The notes: generated from the sequence alone by a model not told the origin. Positions 54,158-63,922 are shown, numbered from the stretch's first letter. The stretch: DNA of 64,000 bases from Pectobacterium zantedeschiae (GCF_004137795.1 NZ_NWTM01000003.1:124001-188000), one strand, 5' to 3'. A program made the numbers and translations.

Positions 54158-55501
54158 ATGAAAAAAATTGAAACTGATATTCTATGTGAGAACAATCTCG
54201 CTCTGGAAACACAAGAATCGTTTATCGGAGGCTTTTTTAAAAAGAAAGTCGGCTCCGTTCCCGTTGCGCTTTTTATGGTGATTGCCGCCATTGTCGCTAT
54301 CGCCGCCTACGAGGGATATTTGCCTAAAAATATGATTGGCGGCTTCGCCGTCATCATGACGATGGGTTTCTTACTGGCGCACATTGGCAGCAACATTCCC
54401 GTGTTCAAAGACATCGGTGGCCCGGCAATTCTGTGCCTGATGGTGCCTTCCGTTATGGTGTATTTTGATCTATTCAATGACAACACCATGAAAACCGTAC
54501 ACTTGTTGATGAAAGAGGCCAACTTCCTGTATTTCGTCATCGCCTGTCTGGTCGTCGGCAGCATTCTGGGCATGAACCGTAAAATCCTGATTCAGGGGAT
54601 GGTGCGCATGTTCGTCCCGCTGGTCATCGGCACCGCGACAGCGCTGGCAACCGGTTTACTGGTCGGTAAACTGTGCGGTTACAGCGTCTATCACACTTTC
54701 TTCTTCATTATCGTGCCAATCATCGGTGGCGGTATTGGTGAAGGTATCCTGCCGTTATCATTAGCCTATTCCGCCATTTTGGGACAAAGCCCGGACGTTT
54801 ATGTTGCTCAGTTAGCGCCCGCTGCCGTCGTCGGTAACATCTTTGCTATCCTGTGCGCTGGTGTGCTGTCTCGTCTGGGTATGCGCCGTAAGGATCTGAA
54901 CGGCGAAGGTCGTCTGGTTCGCAGCGATGAAGACAACGCGATGTTTGCCGTAAACGAAGCGCCAAAGCCGGTTGATTTTCACCTGATGGGCGGCGGGCTG
55001 TTGATGATTTGCGCCTTCTTCATCATCGGTGGCCTGTTTGAGAAACTGGTACATATCCCTGGCCCGGTTCTGATGATTCTGATCGCCGTATTCTGCAAAT
55101 ACGGACGCGTTATTCCAGCCGTCATGGAAACCGGTGCGCACAGCGTTTATAAATTCGTATCCAGTTCTCTGGTGTGGCCGCTGATGATCGGGCTCGGCAT
55201 GCTGTATATTCCACTGGAGAGCGTCGTCGCCGTATTCTCAATAGGTTACGTCATCGTCTGTGGTTCTGTGGTGCTATCCATGGCGCTAGTGAGCTTCCTG
55301 ATTGCGCCTTATCTGAATATGTACCCTATTGAAGCTTCCATCGTCACGACTTGCCACAGCGGTCTGGGTGGTACAGGTGACGTGGCGATTCTGTCCGCCT
55401 CTAACCGTATGTCTCTAATGCCGTTCGCACAGATCGCTACCCGTATCGGTGGCGCGTCTACCGTCATCGCCGCAACGCTGCTGCTGGGCTGGGTTGTCTG
55501 A
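54158..55501 (+). CDS. citS: 2-Hydroxycarboxylate transporter (CitS-like citrate/malate:Na+ symporter)
   Basis: 447 residues from ATG 54158, with AGGGTG about seven bases upstream; an ATG at 54086 has no ribosome site. About eleven membrane segments in two halves, each with the reentrant-loop motif of the 2HCT family: IVPIIGGGIGEGILPLS and HSGLGGTGDVAILSASNRM, the latter with the conserved SASNRM substrate-binding part (Klebsiella CitS: LSACNRM). The length matches Klebsiella CitS (446). Citrate, malate or a similar 2-hydroxy acid is the likely substrate; sequence alone does not decide which. A CitA/CitB-type two-component pair is 1.6 kb downstream. Confidence 0.82.
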   Translation: MKKIETDILCENNLALETQESFIGGFFKKKVGSVPVALFMVIAAIVAIAAYEGYLPKNMIGGFAVIMTMGFLLAHIGSNIPVFKDIGGPAILCLMVPSVMVYFDLFNDNTMKTVHLLMKEANFLYFVIACLVVGSILGMNRKILIQGMVRMFVPLVIGTATALATGLLVGKLCGYSVYHTFFFIIVPIIGGGIGEGILPLSLAYSAILGQSPDVYVAQLAPAAVVGNIFAILCAGVLSRLGMRRKDLNGEGRLVRSDEDNAMFAVNEAPKPVDFHLMGGGLLMICAFFIIGGLFEKLVHIPGPVLMILIAVFCKYGRVIPAVMETGAHSVYKFVSSSLVWPLMIGLGMLYIPLESVVAVFSIGYVIVCGSVVLSMALVSFLIAPYLNMYPIEASIVTTCHSGLGGTGDVAILSASNRMSLMPFAQIATRIGGASTVIAATLLLGWVV

Positions 55502-55520
55502 TTTCACTCTCTAGTATCAC

Positions 55521-55545
55521 GGTTTCCCCCAATCAGGGGGAAACC
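55521..55545. terminator. Bidirectional terminator between the CitS-like gene and hxlR
   Basis: GGTTTCCCCC (55521-55530) pairs perfectly with GGGGGAAACC (55536-55545), loop AATCA, flanked by TTATT on the right. It serves two convergent genes. Confidence 0.75.
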
Positions 55546-55944
55546 TTATTGATCATAGTTCGATTGTGCCAATAAAACGTCTTCGATATTTTTTTCAGCC
55601 CATCTGGCCAGCGGTTCAACCGCTTCCGATAATGTTTTACCCAACGGAGTCAGAGCATATTCCACCGTAACCGGCACCGTCGGGAATGCCTTGCGGGAAA
55701 GCAAGCCGTCCCGCTCCAATTTCTTCAACGTTTGGCTCAGCGCCTTCTGTGATACTCCTTCAATTTCACGCCGCAGTTGATTAAATCTCAGTGGCCCTGT
55801 TCTCAGCAGGCCCACTATCAGCAACGCCCATTTATCGGCCAGACGTTCAAGCACCATCCGCGCCGGACAGCCTTGTAAATAAACGTTATAACGCTGCTCG
55901 CCTGCCTCCGTTTCCTTTCTATCAATCGCTGAATTTTTGATCAT
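55546..55944 (-). CDS. HxlR-family transcriptional regulator
   Basis: 132 residues from ATG 55944; a TTG ten codons upstream is less likely. It is an HxlR-type MarR-like winged helix: GCPARMVLERLADKWALLIV with the conserved Cys near residue 26, LRFNQLRREIEGVSQKALSQ as recognition region, and a YALTPLGKTL wing. Family members often sense quinones, aldehydes or oxidants through that Cys. It is divergent from a flavodoxin-type reductase, which it most likely represses. An inverted pair AAGGTA/TACCTT (55973-55978 and 56007-56012) lies in the gap as a possible operator. Confidence 0.87.
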   Translation of the reverse strand: MIKNSAIDRKETEAGEQRYNVYLQGCPARMVLERLADKWALLIVGLLRTGPLRFNQLRREIEGVSQKALSQTLKKLERDGLLSRKAFPTVPVTVEYALTPLGKTLSEAVEPLARWAEKNIEDVLLAQSNYDQ

Positions 55945-56048
55945 GGTATACCCGAGTAAACTTAGTAGATTCAAGGTAACTTCTTGTTATGTTGGTTTCT
56001 AATATATACCTTATTACCGTTAAATCCTAACCTGAATAAGGAAACACC

Positions 56049-56606
56049 ATGACGAACGTTGCCGTTGTTTACTTCTCTGGATACGGGCACACCAAACGTA
56101 TTGCGGAAGAGGTTGCTGAAGGCGCTGATGCGATACTCGTTGCGATTGATGCTGACGGCCATATCGATGAACAAGGATGGGAAACGCTGAATGCGGCGGA
56201 TGCCATCATTTTCGGTGCACCGACCTACATGGGCTCCGTGCCCTGGCAATTCAAGAAATTTGCCGATGCGACCTCCAAAGCGTGGTTTACCCGTGCATGG
56301 CAGGACAAGATTTTTGGTGGCTTTACCAATAGCGCCAGCCTGAACGGCGATAAGCAAGTCACGTTGATTTATCTGCAAACACTCGCGTCTCAGCATGGCG
56401 GGATCTGGGTCAGTCTGGGGCTTGCGCCATCGAATACCCTTGCCGCTACGCGGAATGATGTCAACAACCTCGGCGGTTCCGTCGGTCTCCTTGCCCAATC
56501 CCCATCGGATGCAGGCACAGAGGCGATCCCCTCTGGCGATGTGGACACCGCAAAACACTACGGCACACGAGTTGCAGACATTGCCCGTCGTTTCAAAGGC
56601 GAATGA
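56049..56606 (+). CDS. Flavodoxin-fold NAD(P)H oxidoreductase (WrbA-like)
   Basis: 185 residues with the FMN-phosphate loop YFSGYGHTKRIAEEVAEGA at the N-terminus, and the FMN ring loops FGAPTYMGSVPWQFKKF and FTNSASLNGDKQVTL. It resembles the flavodoxin-like quinone reductase/WrbA group rather than short-chain flavodoxins. Likely a cytoplasmic FMN enzyme that reduces quinones or similar electrophiles. It is divergent from an HxlR regulator and 41 bp before a small exported protein. The natural substrate cannot be read. Confidence 0.83.
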   Translation: MTNVAVVYFSGYGHTKRIAEEVAEGADAILVAIDADGHIDEQGWETLNAADAIIFGAPTYMGSVPWQFKKFADATSKAWFTRAWQDKIFGGFTNSASLNGDKQVTLIYLQTLASQHGGIWVSLGLAPSNTLAATRNDVNNLGGSVGLLAQSPSDAGTEAIPSGDVDTAKHYGTRVADIARRFKGE

Positions 56607-56647
56607 CAAGCAACCATCCCTCCACCTCACATGGAACACCATCAAGA

Positions 56648-57052
56648 ATGAAAAAAATACTTTCTATTTTATTACTGAGCGGCCTGCTGGCCACTGGCAC
56701 TACGGTTGCGGCTCAGCAAACCGATCCTCATGCCGTTCCACTGGCAACAGCAGCAGAGTTCATCGCCACCGGCAAGTCCTATAATGTCGATTTTGGCGAT
56801 CAGAAATTCCGTCTGGATTTCAAATCACCGTCTGAAATGACGTTTACGTCTCCCGATGGGAAAAACAAGGCGGATGTGGCAATCACAACCACGAAGGTTG
56901 GTGATGGGGTTTATATGATCTACTGGTCACGACGTGCGGGGCAGCATGTGGTACATGTGGACGACTTCAAAAACGGCGTATCTTATACCAACATCGTACT
57001 ACCAGATGGCTCCATTTCTCGCCGTCAGGGAACGTTGGTCGAGATTAAATAA
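56648..57052 (+). CDS. Small exported protein, MoaF-like
   Basis: 134 residues from ATG 56648 (MKKILSILLLSGLLATGTTV), a typical signal peptide cut after VAAQQ, so probably periplasmic. The body is beta-rich with regular alternation (YNVDFGDQKFRLDFKS, EMTFTSPDG, ADVAITTTKVGDGVYMIYWS) and resembles the lipocalin-like MoaF-related fold, which is a weak call. It lies in one operon with the flavodoxin-fold reductase. Its role is unknown to me; binding a small hydrophobic ligand would suit the fold. Confidence 0.65.
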   Translation: MKKILSILLLSGLLATGTTVAAQQTDPHAVPLATAAEFIATGKSYNVDFGDQKFRLDFKSPSEMTFTSPDGKNKADVAITTTKVGDGVYMIYWSRRAGQHVVHVDDFKNGVSYTNIVLPDGSISRRQGTLVEIK

Positions 57053-57086
57053 ACGTTTCATCCCTTTACTATCGGCACAAATAACA

Positions 57087-57115
57087 CGAGGCGGGATCGC
57101 TCCCGCCTCGTTTCT
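57087..57115. terminator. Terminator between the MoaF-like gene and dpiA
   Basis: CGAGGCGGGA (57087-57096) pairs perfectly with TCCCGCCTCG (57101-57110), loop TCGC, followed by TTTCTATTT. It serves the rightward operon and perhaps the convergent dpiA transcript. Confidence 0.85.
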
Positions 57116-57142
57116 ATTTCTGCCGGTCCCATTCACAGCTAT

Positions 57143-57865
57143 TTATTCACAGTACTGACGCAGCGAGTCCTGTTTCTCTGGCAACAGTCGATACAGATAA
57201 ACCGGTCGCCCCGTCGAGCCGTACAGGATATTGGTGGTCAGAATGCCGGTATCGGACAAGTAGATCAGATACTTACGGCAGGATACACGCGAAATGCCAA
57301 TCGCATTTGCCAGCATTTCGGTGGAGAATTCGATCCCCTGATTACCTTCAATCCACTCGCAGACGGTACGCAGCGTCAGGCTGGTTAGCCCTTTTGGCAA
57401 TTTCTTACGCTCACTGATAGTGCTGCTGCTCGTACGGCGAATCAAATTATCGATATCAGACTGCCCAACAAAATCGCGGTGCTTGAATAAGTTCGCTTCT
57501 TCGCGATAGGCCGTCAGTGCCTGTTCGAAACGCGAGAACTGGAAAGGCTTAATCAGATAATCCACCACGCCGTAGTGCAGCGCTTTTTTGATGGTATACA
57601 CGTCACTGGCAGAAGAGATGATGATGACGTCCGTCTTTTCACTGAATTCACGGATAGTCGGCAGCAGATCCAGTCCATTATCCTGCTGCATGTAAATGTC
57701 CAGCAGTACCAAATCGATTTCCGAGTCAGGTTGCATCAGCAGGTTTCGCGCCTGCTGCAACGTGGGGACGGTCGCATAGCAGCTAAATCCAGAAACCTGG
57801 TTCAGATAAGATTTGTTAAGCTCTGCAACCATGGCATCGTCATCAACAATCAGTACATTAATCAT
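57143..57865 (-). CDS. dpiA: CitB/DpiA-type response regulator
   Basis: 240 residues from ATG 57865 (MINVLIVDDDAMVAELNKSY). Receiver domain with the acidic pocket VDDD, phosphoacceptor D in LVLLDIYMQQDNGLDLL, the conserved Ser/Thr in IIISSASD and K in YLIKPFQFSRF. A C-terminal helix-turn-helix (FSTEMLANAIGISRVSCRKY) and a wing ending near YGSTGRPVYLYRL follow. This layout is that of CitB/DpiA/DcuR. It should activate the nearby organic-acid transporter genes when phosphorylated by DpiB. Its start overlaps the dpiB end by 8 nt. Confidence 0.9.
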   Translation of the reverse strand: MINVLIVDDDAMVAELNKSYLNQVSGFSCYATVPTLQQARNLLMQPDSEIDLVLLDIYMQQDNGLDLLPTIREFSEKTDVIIISSASDVYTIKKALHYGVVDYLIKPFQFSRFEQALTAYREEANLFKHRDFVGQSDIDNLIRRTSSSTISERKKLPKGLTSLTLRTVCEWIEGNQGIEFSTEMLANAIGISRVSCRKYLIYLSDTGILTTNILYGSTGRPVYLYRLLPEKQDSLRQYCE

Positions 57866-59486
57866 GGTCAAACAGCCTTGCTTGATAAGGAATAGTAACG
57901 AAAAACTGGGTGTACACCTCAGGTTCTGATTCAAACTCGATAGTGCCGCCAATCTTCTCCAGACTCTGTTTGGTCAGGTACAGGCCGATACCGCGCCCGC
58001 TGCCTTTGGTAGAGAATCCCTGTTCATAAATGCGCGCCTGGCTCTCCGGTGAAATGCCGGGGCCGTCATCCCCCACGGTACAGTGAAGGCGGCTATTCTG
58101 ATGATGGAAGCTCACGCTAATTTCGCAGTTTTCCTGCCCATCAATCGCATCCATCGCATTCTCAATCAGATTACCCAATACGGTAATCAATTCATTCGTA
58201 GCATCAACATCATCGGTATCCGGCAGCAGACTCTCCTCACTGATGGAAAGCGTAATACCGAGATCGCGCGCACGGTTGATTTTACCCAACAGGAAGCCAG
58301 CAATCACTGGCGATTTCACTTTACGAATAATCGAGCCAATTTCCGCCTGATAATTATTAGCGGTCTTCAGGATATAGTCTTCTAGCTGCGAGTAATACTT
58401 TAAGTGCAACATCCCCAATATGACGTGCAGCTTATTCATAAACTCGTGCGACTGCGCACGCAGCGCGTCCGCATAGTAGGACATCCCACTCAACCGTTGC
58501 AGCAACTGGCTGATCTCCGTTTTATCACGGAACGTCGCAATTGCACCGATAATATCGCCTTTCACAAAAACCGGAACGGTGTTGGTCAGCAACAGGTGCC
58601 CATTAAAGTTAATCTCTTCATCGCGTCGTGGCGTACCGCTCTCCAGCACCTGTTTCAGGTGCAGGTGCTCAAGCCACTGTTCGCTGACGCGTTCGGCTGG
58701 CTTCGCAGCAGACGTTTCACCGCCCTGCGGCTTATTCTGCCGGAAAAGCCGCCGCGCTTCGTCATTGATTACCGTAATCCGGCCATGTTGATCGACCGCG
58801 ATAACGCCTTCCTTAATGTGTTTGAGCATCGCGTTACGCTGTTCAAACAGGTTCGAGATCTCAAACGGCTCGAATCCCAACATAATACGCTTGAGCACCT
58901 TCACCAAAATCAACGTGCCAAGCCAGCCAACCAGCGCCCCCGCCAATAACGTCCAGGGGATCATCCAGCGGTTATCGCTAATCACCTTCTGCACGCTGGT
59001 TAAGGCAATCCCCAACGCGACGACCCCAACCTGCTTATGGTTGTTGTCAAAAACGGGAGTGAATACCCGCAATGCAGGATCGAGCGTTCCTCGGTTGATT
59101 GAGGTATTTTCCATCCCCAACAGCGCCGGGTAGATATCCCGGCCGGCAAAATGCTCACCAATTCTTTCCGGTTCAGGGTGGCTATGGCGCACTGTATCCA
59201 TATCTGTGACCGTGACGAAGAGCAGTTGATTACGCTGACGGATCGTCTCCGCAGCAATCTGCACTTCCTCCGGTCGGCCAATCCCTTTAAGTTCATCAAT
59301 AACAACAGGAGAAGCCGCAAATGTGCGAGCAATGGCAAAGGCTTTTTCTCGCAGATGATCTTCTGAAAGCTGATTAATACGAAAAAACAGCAGGGAATAG
59401 ACCACCAGCAACACCGCACCAAGCACAACTGACACCATCAGAAACACCGATGTTCCCAGCTTTAGCGGTGCTTTTTTCTTGCCCAT
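57858..59486 (-). CDS. dpiB: CitA/DpiB-type sensor histidine kinase
   Basis: 542 residues from ATG 59486, behind GGAGAG. Two membrane helices (SVFLMVSVVLGAVLLVVYSL and PWTLLAGALVGWLGTLILV) flank a periplasmic PAS (PDC-type) sensor with the HSHPEPERIGEHF motif, which in CitA/DcuS begins the citrate/dicarboxylate pocket. A cytoplasmic PAS (MLKHIKEGVIAVDQHGRITV), the His box ALRAQSHEFMNKLHVILG and the ATPase with GNLIENAMDAI and GDDGPGIS follow. It senses an external carboxylate and phosphorylates DpiA. The exact ligand (citrate, tartrate or other) is not fixed by sequence. Confidence 0.9.
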   Translation of the reverse strand: MGKKKAPLKLGTSVFLMVSVVLGAVLLVVYSLLFFRINQLSEDHLREKAFAIARTFAASPVVIDELKGIGRPEEVQIAAETIRQRNQLLFVTVTDMDTVRHSHPEPERIGEHFAGRDIYPALLGMENTSINRGTLDPALRVFTPVFDNNHKQVGVVALGIALTSVQKVISDNRWMIPWTLLAGALVGWLGTLILVKVLKRIMLGFEPFEISNLFEQRNAMLKHIKEGVIAVDQHGRITVINDEARRLFRQNKPQGGETSAAKPAERVSEQWLEHLHLKQVLESGTPRRDEEINFNGHLLLTNTVPVFVKGDIIGAIATFRDKTEISQLLQRLSGMSYYADALRAQSHEFMNKLHVILGMLHLKYYSQLEDYILKTANNYQAEIGSIIRKVKSPVIAGFLLGKINRARDLGITLSISEESLLPDTDDVDATNELITVLGNLIENAMDAIDGQENCEISVSFHHQNSRLHCTVGDDGPGISPESQARIYEQGFSTKGSGRGIGLYLTKQSLEKIGGTIEFESEPEVYTQFFVTIPYQARLFDHD

Positions 59487-59556
59487 GTCACTCTCCGAAA
59501 CAACCATCATCACACCATTATCTTATACTGTTTCGTCGCGTTTCGCGTGTCGTGAT

Positions 59557-59589
59557 GCCTACGCCCCGTCACAGGGACAGGGCGTAGGC
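59557..59589 (-). terminator. Stem-loop after the DASS transporter gene
   Basis: GCCTACGCCC (59557-59566) pairs perfectly with GGGCGTAGGC (59580-59589), with extra pairing in the loop, between the leftward DASS gene and dpiB. There is no T-run, so partial read-through into dpiBA is possible. Confidence 0.55.
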
Positions 59590-59682
59590 TTGAAGAAAGG
59601 AAATCAGGCTTAACGTATTGCTATACATTTTCCGTATCGGGAATGTCTCGCATCAGGAAAGCCAGCGGGGATATCCGCATTT

Positions 59683-61095
59683 TTACCAGAAACCGAGCAG
59701 TTTCCACCACACGCTGCCAACACCCAGCCAGATAGGGATGATGACCAGACTGATGGAGAAACCAATCTTCCACCAGGTTCCCAGCGGCATGTAGCCAGTG
59801 CCGAACAAAATCGGTGCCGGACCACTGGAATAGTGGGTTGTAGACATAAACAGGTTACTGAAGATACCGAATACCAGTACGGTCAGCATTGGCGGCGCAC
59901 CGGCTGCCAGCGCGATAGAGACGAAAATCGCGTACATGGCGCTGATGTGGGCAATCGCACTCGCCATCAGGTAGTGGCTGTAGTAGTAAACCAGCAGCAG
60001 CAGACCCAGCATCGGCAGCCAGTGCATTCCGCTAACCGCATTACCAGCCAATCCGCCCAGCCAGGCAATCAGGCCCATTTTGTTGAGCTGACCAGCCAGC
60101 GTCATCAGTACGGCAAACCACACCACGGTGTGCCAGGCTTCTTTCTCACTGACCACGTCGTCCCAGGTCAGTGCACGGCTAAGCAACAGCACGCTCAGAC
60201 CAGCCAGCGCGGTCAGGGTCGCGTCGATATTCAGCGTAGAGCCCAGTACCCAGAAGGTCACCAGTCCCAGGAAAACGCCCAGTACCACCCACTCATCGCG
60301 GGTCATTTTGCCCATCTCACGCAATCTTTCGACGGCGATCGCACGCATTTCGGAGGTTTTCTTCAGTTCAGGCGGATAGAAACGGTAGATCAGGTAAGGA
60401 ATCAGCGCCAAAGACAGGAAGCCCGGCAGCAGTGTCGCCAATGCCCAGTCAGTCCAACTGATATGAATACCAAACTGAGAAGCCAGCTTCGCCACCATCG
60501 GGTTACCCGCCATGGAGGTCATAAACATCGCAGAAGTCACGGCATTACACTGGAAAATAGACTGCACCAGGAACGCGCCAATGCGACGCTGCGTGCCTTT
60601 TTCCGGCGTGGAGTCATAGGCTTCGGCAATCGACCGGAACAGCGGAGTGATGATCCCACCACAACGAGCGGACGTAGAAGGCATCGCCGGAGCGAACAGC
60701 AAATCGGTAAACACCAGACCATACGCCAGACCGAGAGAGCTATTTCCCAGCTTGCTGATGAACAGCAGGCCAATGCGTCGGCCAAAACCGGTTTTGATAA
60801 AGCCACGAGAGATAAAGAAGGCGCAGGCAATCATCCAAATAGTGGGATCGCTAAAACCCGCTAACACCTCTTTAATGGATAATAACCCTAATATGGCAAC
60901 CGAGGTCAGGCTGAACATCGCCATCGCGCCAAGCGGGTAAGGAGAGAGAATCAGACCGACAACCGTAGCAATAAAAATCGCCATCAGATGCCAGGCATCA
61001 GGTTTAACACCATCGGGAACCGGTAATAGCCATAAGCCACCGGCAATACAAAGGATAACTAGAAGCTTTATAAACCTGCTGTTATTCGCAGACAT
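59683..61095 (-). CDS. DASS-family dicarboxylate/citrate transporter (CitT-like)
   Basis: 470 residues from ATG 61095 (MSANNSRFIKLLVILCIAG); an ATG six codons upstream has no ribosome site. About twelve to fourteen membrane segments. Divalent anion:sodium symporter family blocks are SISTSARCGG-like FAPAMPSTSARCGGIITPL, NAVTSAMFMTSMAGNP (the SNT-type substrate/ion site) and the C-terminal STTHYSSGPAPILFGTGY. It resembles CitT/TtdT antiporters, which exchange citrate or tartrate for succinate. It lies upstream of dpiBA on the same strand, so control by that pair is likely. Confidence 0.88.
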   Translation of the reverse strand: MSANNSRFIKLLVILCIAGGLWLLPVPDGVKPDAWHLMAIFIATVVGLILSPYPLGAMAMFSLTSVAILGLLSIKEVLAGFSDPTIWMIACAFFISRGFIKTGFGRRIGLLFISKLGNSSLGLAYGLVFTDLLFAPAMPSTSARCGGIITPLFRSIAEAYDSTPEKGTQRRIGAFLVQSIFQCNAVTSAMFMTSMAGNPMVAKLASQFGIHISWTDWALATLLPGFLSLALIPYLIYRFYPPELKKTSEMRAIAVERLREMGKMTRDEWVVLGVFLGLVTFWVLGSTLNIDATLTALAGLSVLLLSRALTWDDVVSEKEAWHTVVWFAVLMTLAGQLNKMGLIAWLGGLAGNAVSGMHWLPMLGLLLLVYYYSHYLMASAIAHISAMYAIFVSIALAAGAPPMLTVLVFGIFSNLFMSTTHYSSGPAPILFGTGYMPLGTWWKIGFSISLVIIPIWLGVGSVWWKLLGFW

Positions 61096-61113
61096 AAGAA
61101 CACCACTCTTCAT

Positions 61114-61560
61114 TAAAACGGAATTCAGTATTCACGACGGATGTCCCGAGCGGAGGAGTGGGGTATTTCGTTATTCTTCCTTCGTCACCCTGCTGAAACA
61201 ACGCAACAGGAATCATCTGCGGAAAAAAAGACGAGAAAACAAGGATTCAGGGTGCTTCTCTCGTCTGATCAAATCATGTGATTAATGAAGAGATAGTATT
61301 ATAATGCGCCTGCAAAATAGTGTTACTTTAGTTACTAAAATGGTTCATTAATTTATTTAAGAAACTGCCACGGTTTTAATTTCCAGATAAAAATCCTTAA
61401 AATTCAATAATAATTGACATCCCGTGAACATAAATTTAACGAAGGTAACGACAATTCGATGATAAAAAAACCTTATACCCCATAGTGGTAATATAATTCT
61501 TTCCCAGACAGTAAGTTATCTATTCCTTATTTATTTACTCAGGTATTTATTTATTCAAAA
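61114..61560. other. AT-rich leader of the DASS transporter gene
   Basis: Gene-free stretch of about 450 bp upstream of the leftward transporter gene. It is AT-rich (long A/T runs from 61,300 on) and should hold the promoter and the sites of the CitB-type regulator, which cannot be placed by eye. No RNA gene is seen. Confidence 0.4.
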
Positions 61561-61592
61561 ATAAAAAAACAAATCGCTATTATTCAGCGAAG
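61561..61592 (-). terminator. Probable terminator of yidE
   Basis: On the minus strand TCGCT (61586-61590) pairs with AGCGA (61574-61578), followed by TTTGTTTTTTTAT. The stem is short but the T-run is strong; it lies about 30 bp after the yidE stop. Confidence 0.55.
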
Positions 61593-61622
61593 AAATATTA
61601 TTTTTTATCCATCTGATAACAT

Positions 61623-63281
61623 TTAGAGAGTAAGAAAAAGTACGGCTAACAACTGCGGTGACATAATTCGCAGAAACATCGCTAGCGGATAAACCGTCGC
61701 ATAAGACAACGCAGCAGCACCGCTGGTTGGGTGTAGCCCATTCGCAAATGCCAACGCGGGTGGATCGGTCATAGAACCCGCCAGCATGCCGCAGAGCGTC
61801 AGGTAGTTCATCTTGCCCAGCGTGCGCGCCAGTATGCCGACAAGCAGCAGCGGCACAATGGTAATCAGCGCACCATAGCCAATCCACCACACCCCGTCAC
61901 CGTTCAATAACGTATCGACGAAATCACCGCCGGATTTCAATCCCACTACCGATAAGAACAGCACAATGCCGAGCTCCCGCAGCGCCAGATTCGCACTGGG
62001 CGGCATAAACCAGTGAAGTTTACCGATACTGCCTATACGCCCCAGCACCAACGCCACCACCAGCGGCCCACCAGCCAGCCCGAGCCGCAGCGCCACGGGA
62101 AACCCAGGAATCATCAGCGGCAGAGAGCCCAGCAGCACGCCCAGCCCAATACCAATAAAAACGGGCAGCATCTGTACCTGTTGGAGTTTTTGCTGTGCAT
62201 TCCCCACGATATCCGCGACGGCATCGATTGCTGTTTTCCGTCCGACCAGATTCAGAATATCGCCAAATTGCAGGCTGGCCTGATTACTGGCGACCAGCTC
62301 GACACCTGCACGGTTCAGGCGCGAAATCACGACATCATAATTTTGCTTCAGATTAAGTTCACGAATCTTGCGCCCCAGCACCTTCTCATTCGTCACGACT
62401 ACGCGTTCAACGTGCAGATCGGTGCCCCTCGTTGAGAGCGATGTCTCAACTTCATTACCGATAACCAGACGCGCCTGATCCAGATCGTTCTTCGCGCCCA
62501 CCAAATGCAGGTAATCACCCAGTTGGATCAGCGTATGCGGCGACGGCACCATCAGTTCCTCACCGCGTTTCAGGCGGGAGCAAACAATCGTGTCGCGGTT
62601 TAGAATCGGCACGTCCTGAATCGCCAGTCCTTGCAGATTGGTATTCGTTACCGACACATTCATCGTGAGCAGTTGTTCATGGTGCTGGCCGTTGCTGGCC
62701 TCAAACTGCTTTGCCTCGTTATCCACTGCGACACGAAACAGCACGCGCATCAGCCACATCACCAGTAAAATGCCGCAGATCCCCAGAGGATATGCCATCG
62801 CGTAGCCCGTCCCCATCTGGTTCACTAAGGCTGTACTCGAACCCAGATCGGTCAAAATCTGCTGGCCCGCGCCAAGCGAAGGTGTATTGGTTACCGCACC
62901 GGAAAAAATACCGAGAATAATAGGCAGAGGAATATTGAGTAGTTTGTGCAGTATGACGGTCACTACACTGCCGAGAAACACCGTCAGCAGGGCGAATGCA
63001 TTAAGTCGCAGGCCAGATACCCGCAGAGAGGAAAAGAAGCCCGGTCCAACCTGAATACCAATGGTGTAGACAAACAGGATCAGCCCAAACTCCTGAATAA
63101 CATGCAACATGTCATCATTCAGTTGGATCTGGTACTGATGGGCAACATGCCCGACGATGATCCCACCAAACAGGACCCCGCCAATCCCTAAACCAACGCC
63201 ATAAATCCGCCAGTTACCGATCCATAACCCCAGAACGGCAACCAGCGCCAGCATACTCACGGTAAGTGCGATATCACTCAT
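61623..63281 (-). CDS. yidE: YidE, AspT/YbjL-family putative transporter
   Basis: 552 residues (E. coli YidE 553), from ATG 63281 ([19 protein letters not shown]) with AAGGA seven bases upstream. Two hydrophobic halves of about five segments each are the AspT-type repeats, with [11 protein letters not shown] and [11 protein letters not shown] in the first and [25 protein letters not shown] as paired motifs. Between them are two TrkA-C (RCK_C) regulatory domains ([40 protein letters not shown]). The substrate is unknown; the AspT relatives exchange aspartate for alanine. It is next to ibpB, as in E. coli. Confidence 0.93.
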   Translation of the reverse strand: MSDIALTVSMLALVAVLGLWIGNWRIYGVGLGIGGVLFGGIIVGHVAHQYQIQLNDDMLHVIQEFGLILFVYTIGIQVGPGFFSSLRVSGLRLNAFALLTVFLGSVVTVILHKLLNIPLPIILGIFSGAVTNTPSLGAGQQILTDLGSSTALVNQMGTGYAMAYPLGICGILLVMWLMRVLFRVAVDNEAKQFEASNGQHHEQLLTMNVSVTNTNLQGLAIQDVPILNRDTIVCSRLKRGEELMVPSPHTLIQLGDYLHLVGAKNDLDQARLVIGNEVETSLSTRGTDLHVERVVVTNEKVLGRKIRELNLKQNYDVVISRLNRAGVELVASNQASLQFGDILNLVGRKTAIDAVADIVGNAQQKLQQVQMLPVFIGIGLGVLLGSLPLMIPGFPVALRLGLAGGPLVVALVLGRIGSIGKLHWFMPPSANLALRELGIVLFLSVVGLKSGGDFVDTLLNGDGVWWIGYGALITIVPLLLVGILARTLGKMNYLTLCGMLAGSMTDPPALAFANGLHPTSGAAALSYATVYPLAMFLRIMSPQLLAVLFLTL

Positions 63282-63391
63282 ACCCGTATCCTTTGCGGAC
63301 GTTTTTATTGGGAAATGCCACTGACGCCATACTCTACGACAAGTATTTTTGATTTTGGCAGAATGCCAGAGAAGGAAACGTGGTGGGTAAC

Positions 63392-63423
63392 ACAAAACCG
63401 CACCCGTAATGATACGGGCGCGG
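63392..63423 (-). terminator. Rho-independent terminator of ibpB
   Basis: On the minus strand an 11-bp stem with one mismatch (63398-63408 with 63413-63423, loop of 4) is followed by TTTTGTGTT. It lies about 47 bp after the ibpB stop. Confidence 0.78.
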
Positions 63424-63469
63424 CTAACTATTGGTTTAATCGTGCGCGGGTTAAGGCGCAGATATCGCG

Positions 63470-63922
63470 TTATGACGCATCTTCAGCAGACTGCTGGTTC
63501 AATGCAGGTCGGCCACCGCCGATGGCGATGCGCTGCGGCTGCAAGGCTTCCGGCACATCACGCACCAGATCGATGTGCAGCAGGCCATTTTCAAAATGCG
63601 CATCGGACACATGCAGGTGCTCAGCCAGCGTAAAGCTTAGCGAAAAAGGTTTAAACACCAGCCCCTGATGCAAATATTCCACGGCTTTCTCGGACGGTGC
63701 CGGGCTACCTTTCACGGTCAGGCGCGGGCCTTCTACTTCAATATCCAGATCGCTCTGCCGGAAACCTGCCAGCGCGAGCGTAATACGGTAGTGGTTGTCG
63801 TCTTTCTTCTCGATATTGTACGGAGGAAAATCAATCGGTTCCTGGCTGCCCTGCATTGAGCTGGCTAATTTGTCAAAACCGATCCACTGACGCAGTAAAG
63901 GTGATAAGTCGTAGTTACGCAT
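63470..63922 (-). CDS. ibpB: IbpB, small heat-shock chaperone
   Basis: 150 residues from ATG 63922 ([20 protein letters not shown]), the same start as E. coli IbpB, behind AGGAG. The alpha-crystallin domain runs from [20 protein letters not shown] to [13 protein letters not shown] and the C-terminal IAI anchor motif is in QRIAIGGG. It holds unfolding proteins on aggregates so that ClpB and DnaK can recover them. ibpA should lie just beyond 64,000. The leader looks like an RNA thermometer. The C-terminal tail is slightly longer than in E. coli. Confidence 0.93.
   Translation of the reverse strand: MRNYDLSPLLRQWIGFDKLASSMQGSQEPIDFPPYNIEKKDDNHYRITLALAGFRQSDLDIEVEGPRLTVKGSPAPSEKAVEYLHQGLVFKPFSLSFTLAEHLHVSDAHFENGLLHIDLVRDVPEALQPQRIAIGGGRPALNQQSAEDAS

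Noticed and set aside
55971..56645. Leftward frame of 224 codons
   Set aside because: It is antisense to the flavodoxin-fold gene, whose FMN-binding motifs are clear.
59833..60864. Rightward frame of 343 codons
   Set aside because: It is antisense to the DASS transporter; the very high His, Gln and Arg content is typical of the reverse strand of a membrane protein.
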